This document shows, piece by piece, positions 34,821 to 41,694 of a DNA stretch of 64,000 nucleotides. The translations under genes and the position numbers were made by a program. Under the pieces are notes generated by a model. It was not told the origin of the DNA. It searched no databases and saw only the letters and a list, made by a program, of their open reading frames with translations. The stretch is taken from NCBI RefSeq assembly GCF_014172405.1, contig NZ_WNXC01000002.1:310001-374000 (forward strand), in the 5' to 3' direction. Within the stretch, counting starts at the first letter, position 1. Every line of letters starts with the position of its first letter. Source of the stretch: Pedobacter gandavensis. GTDB taxonomy: Bacteria; Bacteroidota; Bacteroidia; Sphingobacteriales; Sphingobacteriaceae.

Positions 34821-35805
34821 TTCCGATCAGTGTTTTAAAGCATTTCAATGCATTTTTGCTAAACAAAGATTCTTCTGCTTCATAGAAACAATCGGCAAAA
34901 GATTTGGTGTCGTCTATGGTTTGTAAGGCCAAAGCGGCATTACACAAGACCACGTTATGTTGTGCATCTGTTGCTTCTCCATTTAACACATTCATGAAAA
35001 TTTCTGCAGAAGATTCTACCGTATCACCACCTTTAATCAGCGATTCATCCATCTCTTCAAAACCGATATCAGCAACCTTCACTAAAGCTTCTCCTTTTTT
35101 ATTGAAGATCTTATAATCGCAGGTCAAAGAGACCTCATCAAAACCATTGACTGCATGCAGAATCGTATAGTTCTTATCGGTATCCTGATATAGATAAGCG
35201 TATAGACGGGCAAGTTCCAAGCTAAACACCCCTACCAATTGGTTTTTCGGCTGTGCTGGATTACACATTGGGCCAAGCATATTGAAAAATGTTTTTACAC
35301 CCAGTTCTTTACGGATTGGTGCTACTGTTTTCATCGCCGGATTAAACAATGGGGCATGAATAAAACAGATTCCAGCGGTATCCAGGTTTCTCTTTAGGGT
35401 ATCCTGGTTGCTGCTGAATTGATAGCCCAGGTATTCGATTACGTTAGAAGAACCGCAGCCTGAAGACACCCCATAATTACCATGTTTTGCTACTTTATTA
35501 CCGGAACCCGCAACCACGAAAGAAGCGAGTGTAGAGATGTTAAAAGTATCTTTACCATCACCACCAGTACCACAAAGATCGATCAGTTCATAATCTGAAA
35601 AGTCCAGCTTGACACATAGGTCGAGCATGGCATCTCTGAATCCTTGTAGTTCTTCAACTGTAATATTACGCATCCCGTAGGCGGTAATAAAGGCTGCAAT
35701 CTGTGAAGTATTAAACTCACCTAAAGCAATAGCCGTCAATATTCTTTGTGCTTCAGCTCGGCTGAAGGTCTTATTCTCAAATAAGTGGTTTAGTATTTTC
35801 TTCAT
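34813..35805 (-). CDS. trpD: Anthranilate phosphoribosyltransferase
   Basis: 330 residues from MKKILNHLFENK; an upstream in-frame ATG (35841) would start inside the leader terminator and is rejected. Helical N-terminal domain (FSRAEAQRILTAIALG), PRPP-binding DLCGTGGDGKDTFNISTLASFVVAG and KHGNYGVSSGCGSSNVIEYLG, then the anthranilate site FLNML-like FFNMLGPMCNPAQPKNQLVGV. It adds phosphoribose to anthranilate. It is the first structural gene after a tryptophan attenuator whose terminator ends ten bases before the ATG, so its transcription depends directly on charged tRNA-Trp. Confidence 0.96.
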   Translation of the reverse strand: MKKILNHLFENKTFSRAEAQRILTAIALGEFNTSQIAAFITAYGMRNITVEELQGFRDAMLDLCVKLDFSDYELIDLCGTGGDGKDTFNISTLASFVVAGSGNKVAKHGNYGVSSGCGSSNVIEYLGYQFSSNQDTLKRNLDTAGICFIHAPLFNPAMKTVAPIRKELGVKTFFNMLGPMCNPAQPKNQLVGVFSLELARLYAYLYQDTDKNYTILHAVNGFDEVSLTCDYKIFNKKGEALVKVADIGFEEMDESLIKGGDTVESSAEIFMNVLNGEATDAQHNVVLCNAALALQTIDDTKSFADCFYEAEESLFSKNALKCFKTLIGNA

Positions 35806-35822
35806 GGGGTATAAAACAAAAA

Positions 35823-35908
35823 GGGCTGCTTTAAAAAGCAACCCTCAAAATATTTTTATGTAAAATAAAACGTTCAAATAGGGGGTTACACTACGCTATT
35901 GCGTTGTG
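35823..35908 (-). promoter_or_regulatory. Tryptophan attenuator: alternative hairpins and terminator
   Basis: Minus strand, 5' to 3'. Segment 1:2 hairpin: CAC-A-ACGC (35908-35901), loop AATA, GCGT-A-GTG (35896-35889). Segment 2:3 antiterminator: GTAACCC (35889-35883) with GGGTTGC (35844-35838), seven pairs. Segment 3:4 terminator: GGGTTGC with GCAGCCC (35829-35823), followed by TTTTTG, ending ~10 bases before trpD. Segment 3 is shared, so 2:3 and 3:4 exclude each other. Together with the leader peptide this is ribosome-mediated attenuation; probably the class described as the Bacteroid-trp RNA motif. Confidence 0.88.
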
Positions 35909-35944
35909 CCACCACCAAAGATTAAGTACGTTTGTCTGTATCAT
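35891..35944 (-). CDS. trpL: trp operon leader peptide (17 aa, three Trp)
   Basis: ATG at 35944, TAG at 35893-35891. The peptide is MIQTNVLNLWWWHNAIA. Three consecutive TGG codons sit just before the 5' arm of the 1:2 hairpin, and the stop codon lies in its 3' arm, exactly where a ribosome must stall or terminate to choose between antiterminator and terminator. Lack of charged tRNA-Trp stalls the ribosome on the TGG run, frees segment 2 and lets trpD-F-B-A be read. No strong Shine-Dalgarno precedes the ATG, usual in this phylum. Upstream, CATCTTTG (35958-35951) with TTG 19 bp further (35980-35978) is a possible promoter that would make the leader peptide nearly leaderless. Confidence 0.88.
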   Translation of the reverse strand: MIQTNVLNLWWWHNAIA

Positions 35945-36084
35945 CTGAAGCAAAGATGGAATAGTTTTTAATAATTGCAAAATTTTTCTTGAAATATTAA
36001 AGTTTTATGGCTGTTTTTAGTTGAAAATCGCAAACAAAAGACAAATTATATTCTGAAAACCAAAGGGTTAAAAGGAAACCGGGA

Positions 36085-36927
36085 TTAATTCCGGGTTACA
36101 AAATCAAGAATCTTCTGATACAGCTGGTTGCTTCCAAAAATCATCTGGCTGATCATTCCAACGTGTTTTTTGCCTTCAATTACGTGAATTGTACTGGGCA
36201 CCTTTTGTTGGGTTAACTGCTTCTGGATGCGTTCCGATTGCAGTTGAATGGCCGGATAAGTTTTTCCGCCATAAAAAATTAAATGTGGATTCTTGATTTG
36301 CTGCACATAGTTTAATGGGGATGCTTTGGTCCATACTTCCGGGCTTTCGCTGAATGTGCGCAGAAAATTATAGTAGTTGTCATCGTGTTCGGCCTTGCTC
36401 AGGTACTCATTCATATCCAGACCGAAAGCATCGTTTAAAATCATCCCTTTAATTTCCCCTTTAAATCCTACAGTTTTCAGGTATTCCGGGTCTGCATTGA
36501 TCAGCTCTGCCAAGTGTCCTCCGGCCGAATGTCCCATCAGAAATATCCGTTCTGGATTTCCGCCATAGGGGCTGATGTGTTTTGACACCCAGGCTACTGC
36601 TGCAGCACAATCCTGAGCCATTTGAGCATATTGCTGATCTGGCGCCAGACCATAGTTGATCATCACGGCAACGAGTCCTTTACGGGCCAGGTTCCTACCC
36701 AGCCACCAATAAGTTTCCTTCTTACCACTACTCCAGGATCCGCCATGAATAAAGACAACGACGCCCTTTTTGACGCTCGTATCTGCCGGGTAATAGATGT
36801 TCAACTGGTTGCTTACCTTGCCTTGCTCCTGACCGTAATCGATATCTTTCGCTGTCTTAATCTGGGCAGCGGAAGTAAAAACTTGTCCGACGAAAGCTAG
36901 TATCATGAGTAATAACCTGGTTTTCAT
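36085..36927 (-). CDS. Secreted alpha/beta hydrolase (esterase-like)
   Basis: 280 residues with a signal peptide (cleavage near TSAAQ, ~22). Oxyanion motif FIHGGSWSSGKKE, nucleophile elbow GHSAGGH, acid probably in the LIFYGGKTYP region (an unusual lack of an obvious Asp there), and histidine in EGKKHVGM. This layout (BD-FAE-like/hormone-sensitive-lipase HGG...GHSAGG) fits carboxylesterases acting on acylated or feruloylated substrates. Periplasmic or secreted. It is the last gene of recR-SDR-esterase, 7 bp after the SDR gene. Exact substrate unknown. Confidence 0.85.
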   Translation of the reverse strand: MKTRLLLMILAFVGQVFTSAAQIKTAKDIDYGQEQGKVSNQLNIYYPADTSVKKGVVVFIHGGSWSSGKKETYWWLGRNLARKGLVAVMINYGLAPDQQYAQMAQDCAAAVAWVSKHISPYGGNPERIFLMGHSAGGHLAELINADPEYLKTVGFKGEIKGMILNDAFGLDMNEYLSKAEHDDNYYNFLRTFSESPEVWTKASPLNYVQQIKNPHLIFYGGKTYPAIQLQSERIQKQLTQQKVPSTIHVIEGKKHVGMISQMIFGSNQLYQKILDFVTRN

Positions 36928-36934
36928 TTATCTT

Positions 36935-37750
36935 TTATTTAATCAATGCGTTCTTCTCTTTGGTAAAGTGGTTGAATACCAAATTATCTGTCAGGCCGGG
37001 CAACAACTTATTCAACCAAACGGTTAATTTACCTTGTCCGGTCATAATCAGGGTACGTTTTCTCGCTGCGATGCCATCTACAATGCGGTTGGCAACCTCA
37101 TCAGCGGTCATCATTTTACCTTCTTCCATACTCGTTTCTCCATGTGCATGGCCATCTTTTGCCAATGCGGTCACGCGGATATTTGAAGCGGTAAAACCAG
37201 GGCAAGCCACCATTACATGTACCCCTGTTTTCAATAATTCCGTTCTTAAAGCTTCCATAAATCCGTTCATGGCAAATTTGGAGGCTGAATATCCGGTTCT
37301 TCCCGGTAATCCGCGGTAACCTGCAATAGAAGATACGCCAATTACACTGCCTTTGGTTTTCAAAATCTCAGGTAAAGCATATTTTGTACAATATACGGTG
37401 CCCCAAAAGTTCACATCCATCAGGTTTTTCAATACGGAAAGATCTAAGTCATTGAATAAAGCACGCATCGATAGCCCGGCGTTATTCACCAGGATATCTA
37501 TTTTACCAAAGCTAAGTAATGCTTGCGTTGTTAAGGCTTCACAATCTGCTTCTATACTGACATCAGCTTGTACCGCAACCGCGCGGATGCCATATTTACT
37601 TTCCAGGCTTGCGGTAACTTCACAAAGGGTCACATATTGTCTGGCGGCAAGCACCAGATTTGCGCCACGTTTTGCAAATTCTTCGGCACAAGCCTTTCCT
37701 ATACCAGAAGATGCACCGGTAATGATGACTACTTTATTCTTAAAATCCAT
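36935..37750 (-). CDS. Short-chain dehydrogenase/reductase
   Basis: 271 residues, classical SDR. Cofactor motif TGASSGIGKACAEEFA (12-27), DVSIEADC, the structural NNAG (LVNNAGLSMRA), catalytic Ser and YxxxK in GVSSIAGYRGLPGRTGYSASKFAMNG. The C-terminal tail (AARKRTLIMTGQGKLTVWLNKLLPGLTDNLVF) is that of the DltE/YqjQ-like group often predicted to be peripheral to the membrane. NAD(P)-dependent oxidoreductase of unknown substrate. Gap of 5 bp to recR upstream and 7 bp to the esterase downstream indicates one operon. Confidence 0.93.
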   Translation of the reverse strand: MDFKNKVVIITGASSGIGKACAEEFAKRGANLVLAARQYVTLCEVTASLESKYGIRAVAVQADVSIEADCEALTTQALLSFGKIDILVNNAGLSMRALFNDLDLSVLKNLMDVNFWGTVYCTKYALPEILKTKGSVIGVSSIAGYRGLPGRTGYSASKFAMNGFMEALRTELLKTGVHVMVACPGFTASNIRVTALAKDGHAHGETSMEEGKMMTADEVANRIVDGIAARKRTLIMTGQGKLTVWLNKLLPGLTDNLVFNHFTKEKNALIK

Positions 37751-37755
37751 GCTGA

Positions 37756-38373
37756 TTATCTGATTAATGAGTTTTCGTAAGGTACTCTGGTAATGATAGA
37801 GCGACCGAGTGTGATTTCGTCTGCATATTCCAATTCGCCACCAAAAGCGATTCCACGAGCAATGGTGGTGACCGGGATTTGAAAATCTTTAAGGCGTTTA
37901 TAAAGGTAGAACAGCGTGGTATCTCCTTCCATTGTTGCGCTCAATGCTAAAATTATTTCCTTAACCGGGCTTGTGGCCACACGTTGCACTAAAGAATCGA
38001 TAAAAAGATCTGCCGGGCCTACACCATCCATTGGGGAGATTAATCCGCCCAATACATGATAAACCCCAAAATATTGGGAGGTATTTTCTACCGCCATCAC
38101 ATCTCTGGTATCTTCTACCACACAAATCACTTCTTTATCGCGTTTGTTGGCCGTACAGATTTCGCAATGCAAATGATCTGAAATATTATGGCAAACTGCG
38201 CAATGTTTGATCTCTTGTCTGAGCTTGATGATGGCATTTCCGAAGTTCGAAACTTCTTCCTGTTCTTTGTTCAACAGGTGTAACACCAATCGCAATGCGG
38301 TCTTTTGTCCGACTCCAGGTAACTTTGCAAATTCGTTGACAGCGTCTTCAAGAAGTTTGGATGAAAAGTTCAT
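37756..38373 (-). CDS. recR: Recombination mediator protein RecR
   Basis: 205 residues. HhH DNA-binding segment (LPGVGQKTALRLVLHLL), a C4 zinc finger (CAVCHNISDHLHCEIC), Toprim domain with VICVVEDTRDVMAVENT and the conserved acidic residues, and the C-terminal Walker-B-like end IALSATMEGDTTLFYLYKRL...TTIARGIAFGGELEYADEITLGRSI. All family parts are there at normal length. It acts with RecO and RecF to load RecA at gaps. It leads an operon with an SDR and an esterase, and is divergent from the symporter gene. Confidence 0.97.
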   Translation of the reverse strand: MNFSSKLLEDAVNEFAKLPGVGQKTALRLVLHLLNKEQEEVSNFGNAIIKLRQEIKHCAVCHNISDHLHCEICTANKRDKEVICVVEDTRDVMAVENTSQYFGVYHVLGGLISPMDGVGPADLFIDSLVQRVATSPVKEIILALSATMEGDTTLFYLYKRLKDFQIPVTTIARGIAFGGELEYADEITLGRSIITRVPYENSLIR

Positions 38374-38451
38374 TTTACAAATTTATATTTATCTTCCGTT
38401 ATTTGATTTTTAAAATTTGATTTTCTTACATTTAGCTGCTAAAAACATACT

Positions 38452-39960
38452 ATGAGCCCAGCTATACTTTTGTCTTTTTTGATTGGTTACTTCCTGCTAT
38501 TGATCGTCATTGCCTTTGCTACTTCCAAAAAATCATCAGACAATGCCACTTTTTTCATTGCGAATAGAAATTCAAAATGGTACCTGGTTGCTTTTGGAAT
38601 GATTGGTACCGCCTTATCTGGTGTTACTTTTATTTCCGTTCCCGGAGAAGTTGGCGCTCCTGCTGGCAATCAATTTCAATATTTTCAATTTGTATTGGGA
38701 AATGCGGTTGGCTTTATCATAATTGCTACGGTATTGCTCCCGCTCTATTATCGGATGCAGCTGACTTCCATTTATAGCTATATTGAAAAGCGCTTAGGTT
38801 TTTACAGTTATAAGACTGCAGCATCCATCTTTTTGATCAGCAGAACGATCGGCTCAGCTTTCCGTTTATACCTGGTGGTGATCGTGTTACAGCGTTTTAT
38901 ATTTGACAGTTATGGCGTTCCTTTTTGGGTAACGGTATTGATTTCTCTAGGTTTAATCTGGTCTTATACTTTTAAAGGTGGCTTAAAAACCATCATCATC
39001 ACCGATACACTACAAACGTTTTTCCTGGTATTATCGGTCTTTCTGACCTTATATTTTATTTGCAGCAGTCTGAATATGGATATCCCTCAGGCTTTTGAGG
39101 CCATTAAAACGAGTGGTTATGCTAAGATTTTCTTTTACGAGGACTTTATGACGAATGGTTTCCATTTCAGTAAGCAGTTTATTGGAGGGATGTTTGTGAC
39201 CATTGCGATGACAGGTTTGGATCAAGATTTGATGCAAAAAAACCTGAGTATGAAAACCATTGGCGAAGCACAGAAAAACATGTTTACTTTCACAGGAATA
39301 TTTGTGATTTTGAACATCTTTTTCCTAAGTGTAGGCGCTTTATTGTATATCTACGCGGCTAAGAACGGGATCGAGATCCCATTGGATCATGTGACAGGAA
39401 AACCGAGAACGGATTTTCTTTTCCCGGAGATTGCCTTGAATCATTTGAGTGTGGTGCCTGCTATTGTGTTCATGTTGGGCTTAACTGCGGCAACTTTTGC
39501 CACCACAGATTCTGCATTGACGGCACTCACCACTTCCTTCTGTGTAGATTTTCTGCATATGGATAAAGAGAAAAATGCGAAAGCCGAAGGCGCGGTAAGG
39601 AAAAGACATCTGGTACACGTTGCATTTTCATTATTAATGTTCGTGGTGATCATTGTTTTCAATACTTTAAATGATGAATCTGTCGTTAAGGGTATCTTTA
39701 AAGTAGCCTCCTATACCTACGGACCATTGCTAGGTTTATACAGTTTTGGTCTTTTCATGAAGAAAAGAGGACTTCATGATAAATTAGTACCTTTAGTATG
39801 TATCCTGTCGCCAGCGATATGCTACCTGCTCAATGCCAATTCCGCTACTTTACTTGGCGGTTATACATTTAGCGTAGAACTGATCCTGGTGAACGGATTG
39901 ATCACCTTTATTGGACTGTTGCTGATCAGTAAAAAAACAGCGTTAGAAACCAGATTTTAA
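38452..39960 (+). CDS. Sodium:solute symporter (SSS family)
   Basis: 502 residues with about 13 transmembrane helices. SSS features: NRNSKWYLVAFGMIGTALSGVTFISVPGEVG (the Na+-binding unwound helix region), YRMQLTSIYSYIEKRLG, GGLKTIIITDTLQTFF, MTGLDQDLMQKNLS and ATFATTDSALTALTTSF (Na2-site serines). Inner-membrane Na+-coupled uptake; solute not inferable, though sialic acid, sugars and proline are all family substrates. Followed after 18 bp by a LOG-family gene in the same orientation, probably the same transcript; divergent from recR. Confidence 0.92.
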   Translation: MSPAILLSFLIGYFLLLIVIAFATSKKSSDNATFFIANRNSKWYLVAFGMIGTALSGVTFISVPGEVGAPAGNQFQYFQFVLGNAVGFIIIATVLLPLYYRMQLTSIYSYIEKRLGFYSYKTAASIFLISRTIGSAFRLYLVVIVLQRFIFDSYGVPFWVTVLISLGLIWSYTFKGGLKTIIITDTLQTFFLVLSVFLTLYFICSSLNMDIPQAFEAIKTSGYAKIFFYEDFMTNGFHFSKQFIGGMFVTIAMTGLDQDLMQKNLSMKTIGEAQKNMFTFTGIFVILNIFFLSVGALLYIYAAKNGIEIPLDHVTGKPRTDFLFPEIALNHLSVVPAIVFMLGLTAATFATTDSALTALTTSFCVDFLHMDKEKNAKAEGAVRKRHLVHVAFSLLMFVVIIVFNTLNDESVVKGIFKVASYTYGPLLGLYSFGLFMKKRGLHDKLVPLVCILSPAICYLLNANSATLLGGYTFSVELILVNGLITFIGLLLISKKTALETRF

Positions 39961-39978
39961 GAACTAAATAGCTATAGA

Positions 39979-40686
39979 ATGACAAGTGAAGAGAAAATTA
40001 GAAGTGCATTTGAAAACAAGGATTGGCAGGAAATAAAAGTTACAGATTCTTGGCAGATCTTCAAAATAATGGCCGAATTTGTAGACGGCTTTGAGAAATT
40101 AGCGAAAATTGGTCCTTGTGTATCCATCTTTGGATCAGCAAGAACTGCGGAAACAAATAAATATTATGAGATTGCAGTAGAATGTGGCAGGTTGCTTACA
40201 GACCGCGGCTATGGCGTGATCACCGGTGGTGGTCCTGGTATTATGGAAGCGGGAAATAAAGGTGCACACATGAACGGTGGAAAGTCTGTAGGGTTAAACA
40301 TTGACCTTCCTTTTGAGCAGTTTCACAATAAATATATTGACCATAATAAGTTATTGGAATTTGATTACTTCTTCATCAGAAAGGTGATGTTCATGAAGTA
40401 CTCGCAAGGTTTTGTGGTTTTACCTGGTGGTATGGGAACAATGGATGAGCTTTTCGAGGCGATTACATTGATTCAGACTGGTAAAATCGCGAGATTCCCG
40501 ATTGTATTGGTAGGAAAAGAGTACTGGGGTGGCCTGGTAGATTGGATTACTTCTACGATGTTGGACAAAGAGCATAACATTCATGCGGAAGATTTGAACT
40601 TGTTTAGGTTGGTAGATACTGCTGAAGAAGCTGCAGAGCATATTTTCAGATTCTATGATAAGTATGTATTGAAACCGAATTTCTAG
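39979..40686 (+). CDS. LOG family protein (TIGR00730-type)
   Basis: 235 residues, Rossmann-like. FGSARTAETNKYYEIA, GVITGGGPGIMEAGNKGAHMNGGKSVGLNIDLPFEQ, and the diagnostic PGGMGTMDELFEAITLIQ (PGGxGTxxE). Members hydrolyse nucleotide 5'-monophosphates, releasing the base; plant homologues activate cytokinins. The N-terminal ~40 residues (EEKIRSAFENKDWQEIKVTDSWQIFKIMAEFVDGFEKL) are an extension usual for the longer bacterial subgroup. Cytosolic. Co-transcribed with the SSS transporter by spacing. Confidence 0.9.
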   Translation: MTSEEKIRSAFENKDWQEIKVTDSWQIFKIMAEFVDGFEKLAKIGPCVSIFGSARTAETNKYYEIAVECGRLLTDRGYGVITGGGPGIMEAGNKGAHMNGGKSVGLNIDLPFEQFHNKYIDHNKLLEFDYFFIRKVMFMKYSQGFVVLPGGMGTMDELFEAITLIQTGKIARFPIVLVGKEYWGGLVDWITSTMLDKEHNIHAEDLNLFRLVDTAEEAAEHIFRFYDKYVLKPNF

Positions 40687-40697
40687 GTTTAAATTAA

Positions 40698-40784
40698 ATA
40701 AAAGAAGATAGTTGCTCCCCTCCTCAAATCTTTCGCTGAAGGGCAAAAGATTTGAATGTCGGGCTCACAACTATCTTCTTTTAT
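40698..40784 (+). terminator. Long nested inverted repeat acting as terminator
   Basis: Outer arms of 17 bp without mismatch: 40698-40714 (core AAGAAGATAGTTG) and 40768-40784. Inside the 53-base loop a second pair CAAATCTTT / AAAGATTTG forms an inner stem. A T-rich tail follows the outer stem. It follows the LOG-family stop by 11 bp. Such a stacked structure is longer than the other terminators here and could also be a small inverted-repeat element. Confidence 0.65.
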
Positions 40785-40846
40785 TTTTTAATAGCCAAAA
40801 AAACACTGGGATTACGTATATTGTATCAATCAGCAACTTAATACAA

Positions 40847-41014
40847 ATGACAGCTATAATTCTCAGATCAATAGTTACGTCCCTGTTTCTTATCGCAGGA
40901 TTATACTATTATTTTGGCACCGCATCAGCGCATGCAGGAGCAAGTTTAATCCTGATATCATTATTCAGTATCGGATTTACTACCCTGTCTTATTTTCGTT
41001 TAAAATACAAATAG
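40847..41014 (+). CDS. Possible small membrane protein (55 aa)
   Basis: ATG at 40847 opens 55 codons: MTAIILRSIVTSLFLIAGLYYYFG, then a polar turn and a second hydrophobic helix ASLILISLFSIGFTTLSYF, ending RLKYK. Two-helix topology with a basic tail is typical of small inner-membrane proteins. TATATTG (a loose -7) lies ~25 bp upstream. There is no family recognition and the frame is short, so this could be chance; hydrophobicity and position after a terminator support it modestly. Confidence 0.4.
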   Translation: MTAIILRSIVTSLFLIAGLYYYFGTASAHAGASLILISLFSIGFTTLSYFRLKYK

Positions 41015-41072
41015 CTTATTTCTATCGCTTGTTTAAATAAGGCATTCCTAAAGCCATTATTGCAGCATCATT

Positions 41073-41114
41073 TTTAGATGTGACTCACACCACTTTAGAT
41101 GTGACTTACACCAC
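41073..41114. repeat. 21-bp tandem duplication over a stop codon
   Basis: Two adjacent 21-bp units (41073-41093, 41094-41114), identical except one C/T (GACTCAC versus GACTTAC). The right unit contains the end of the DUF502 gene including its TAA; the left unit repeats it downstream of the stop. A recent slippage-type duplication. Confidence 0.9.
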
Positions 41115-41685
41115 CTGAAACTACCAGTTTCATGGCTTCTGCGGCAGTCATATTTAAGGGTTTGATCTTTTCATTTTTCACCACATAAACTTGTCCGGCG
41201 AAAGAGTAGGAAAAGGGAAAATAGACAATAGATTCTCCAGGGAGGCCAATATTTGTCAGGTCGCTTTGCGTTAAGAAGCCAATTCGTTTTAAATCCCCTT
41301 CTACTTCTACGAGTACCGGGTTATTGAATTTCTTTTCATCACCAACAAAGGCTTCTGTAAGGTCTTTAATGGAAGAGTAAATGAACTTCAGGATGGGAAG
41401 TCTGTCCAGGATTCTGGCAAACCAGTTGTACATCGGTTCGGTGACGAAATTGGTCACGAAAATTCCTGCGACTAAGGTGATGGCGACTACCAGCGCCAAA
41501 CCAAGACCGGGAATATTCCTACTTGCGCCGGTATTGGGATCAACACCTAAAATATTGTTCACGTTTAACCAGCTATCTACAGTAGTTACGGCTACGATTA
41601 CAATAAAAATACTTAGCGCTATAGGCAATACAATTAAGAGTCCTTTAATGATATATCTTAATAAGGCCCTACCGATTCTGTTCAT
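41095..41685 (-). CDS. DUF502 membrane protein
   Basis: 196 residues. Two transmembrane helices (~10-32 and ~53-75: GLLIVLPIALSIFIVIVAV, GLGLALVVAITLVAGIFV), then the DUF502 soluble part: NWFARILDRLPILKFIYSSIKDLTEAFVG, PVLVEVEGDLKRIGFLTQ, ESIVYFPFSYSFAGQVYVV, and the conserved end AAEAMKLVVSGGVS. Inner-membrane protein; plant homologues (LCV-like) concern trafficking, but the bacterial role is unknown. The last seven codons plus stop are duplicated in tandem. Its start is 9 bp after the stop of murF-alr, so one operon. Confidence 0.9.
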   Translation of the reverse strand: MNRIGRALLRYIIKGLLIVLPIALSIFIVIVAVTTVDSWLNVNNILGVDPNTGASRNIPGLGLALVVAITLVAGIFVTNFVTEPMYNWFARILDRLPILKFIYSSIKDLTEAFVGDEKKFNNPVLVEVEGDLKRIGFLTQSDLTNIGLPGESIVYFPFSYSFAGQVYVVKNEKIKPLNMTAAEAMKLVVSGGVSHI

Positions 41686-41694
41686 GCTGCAAAA

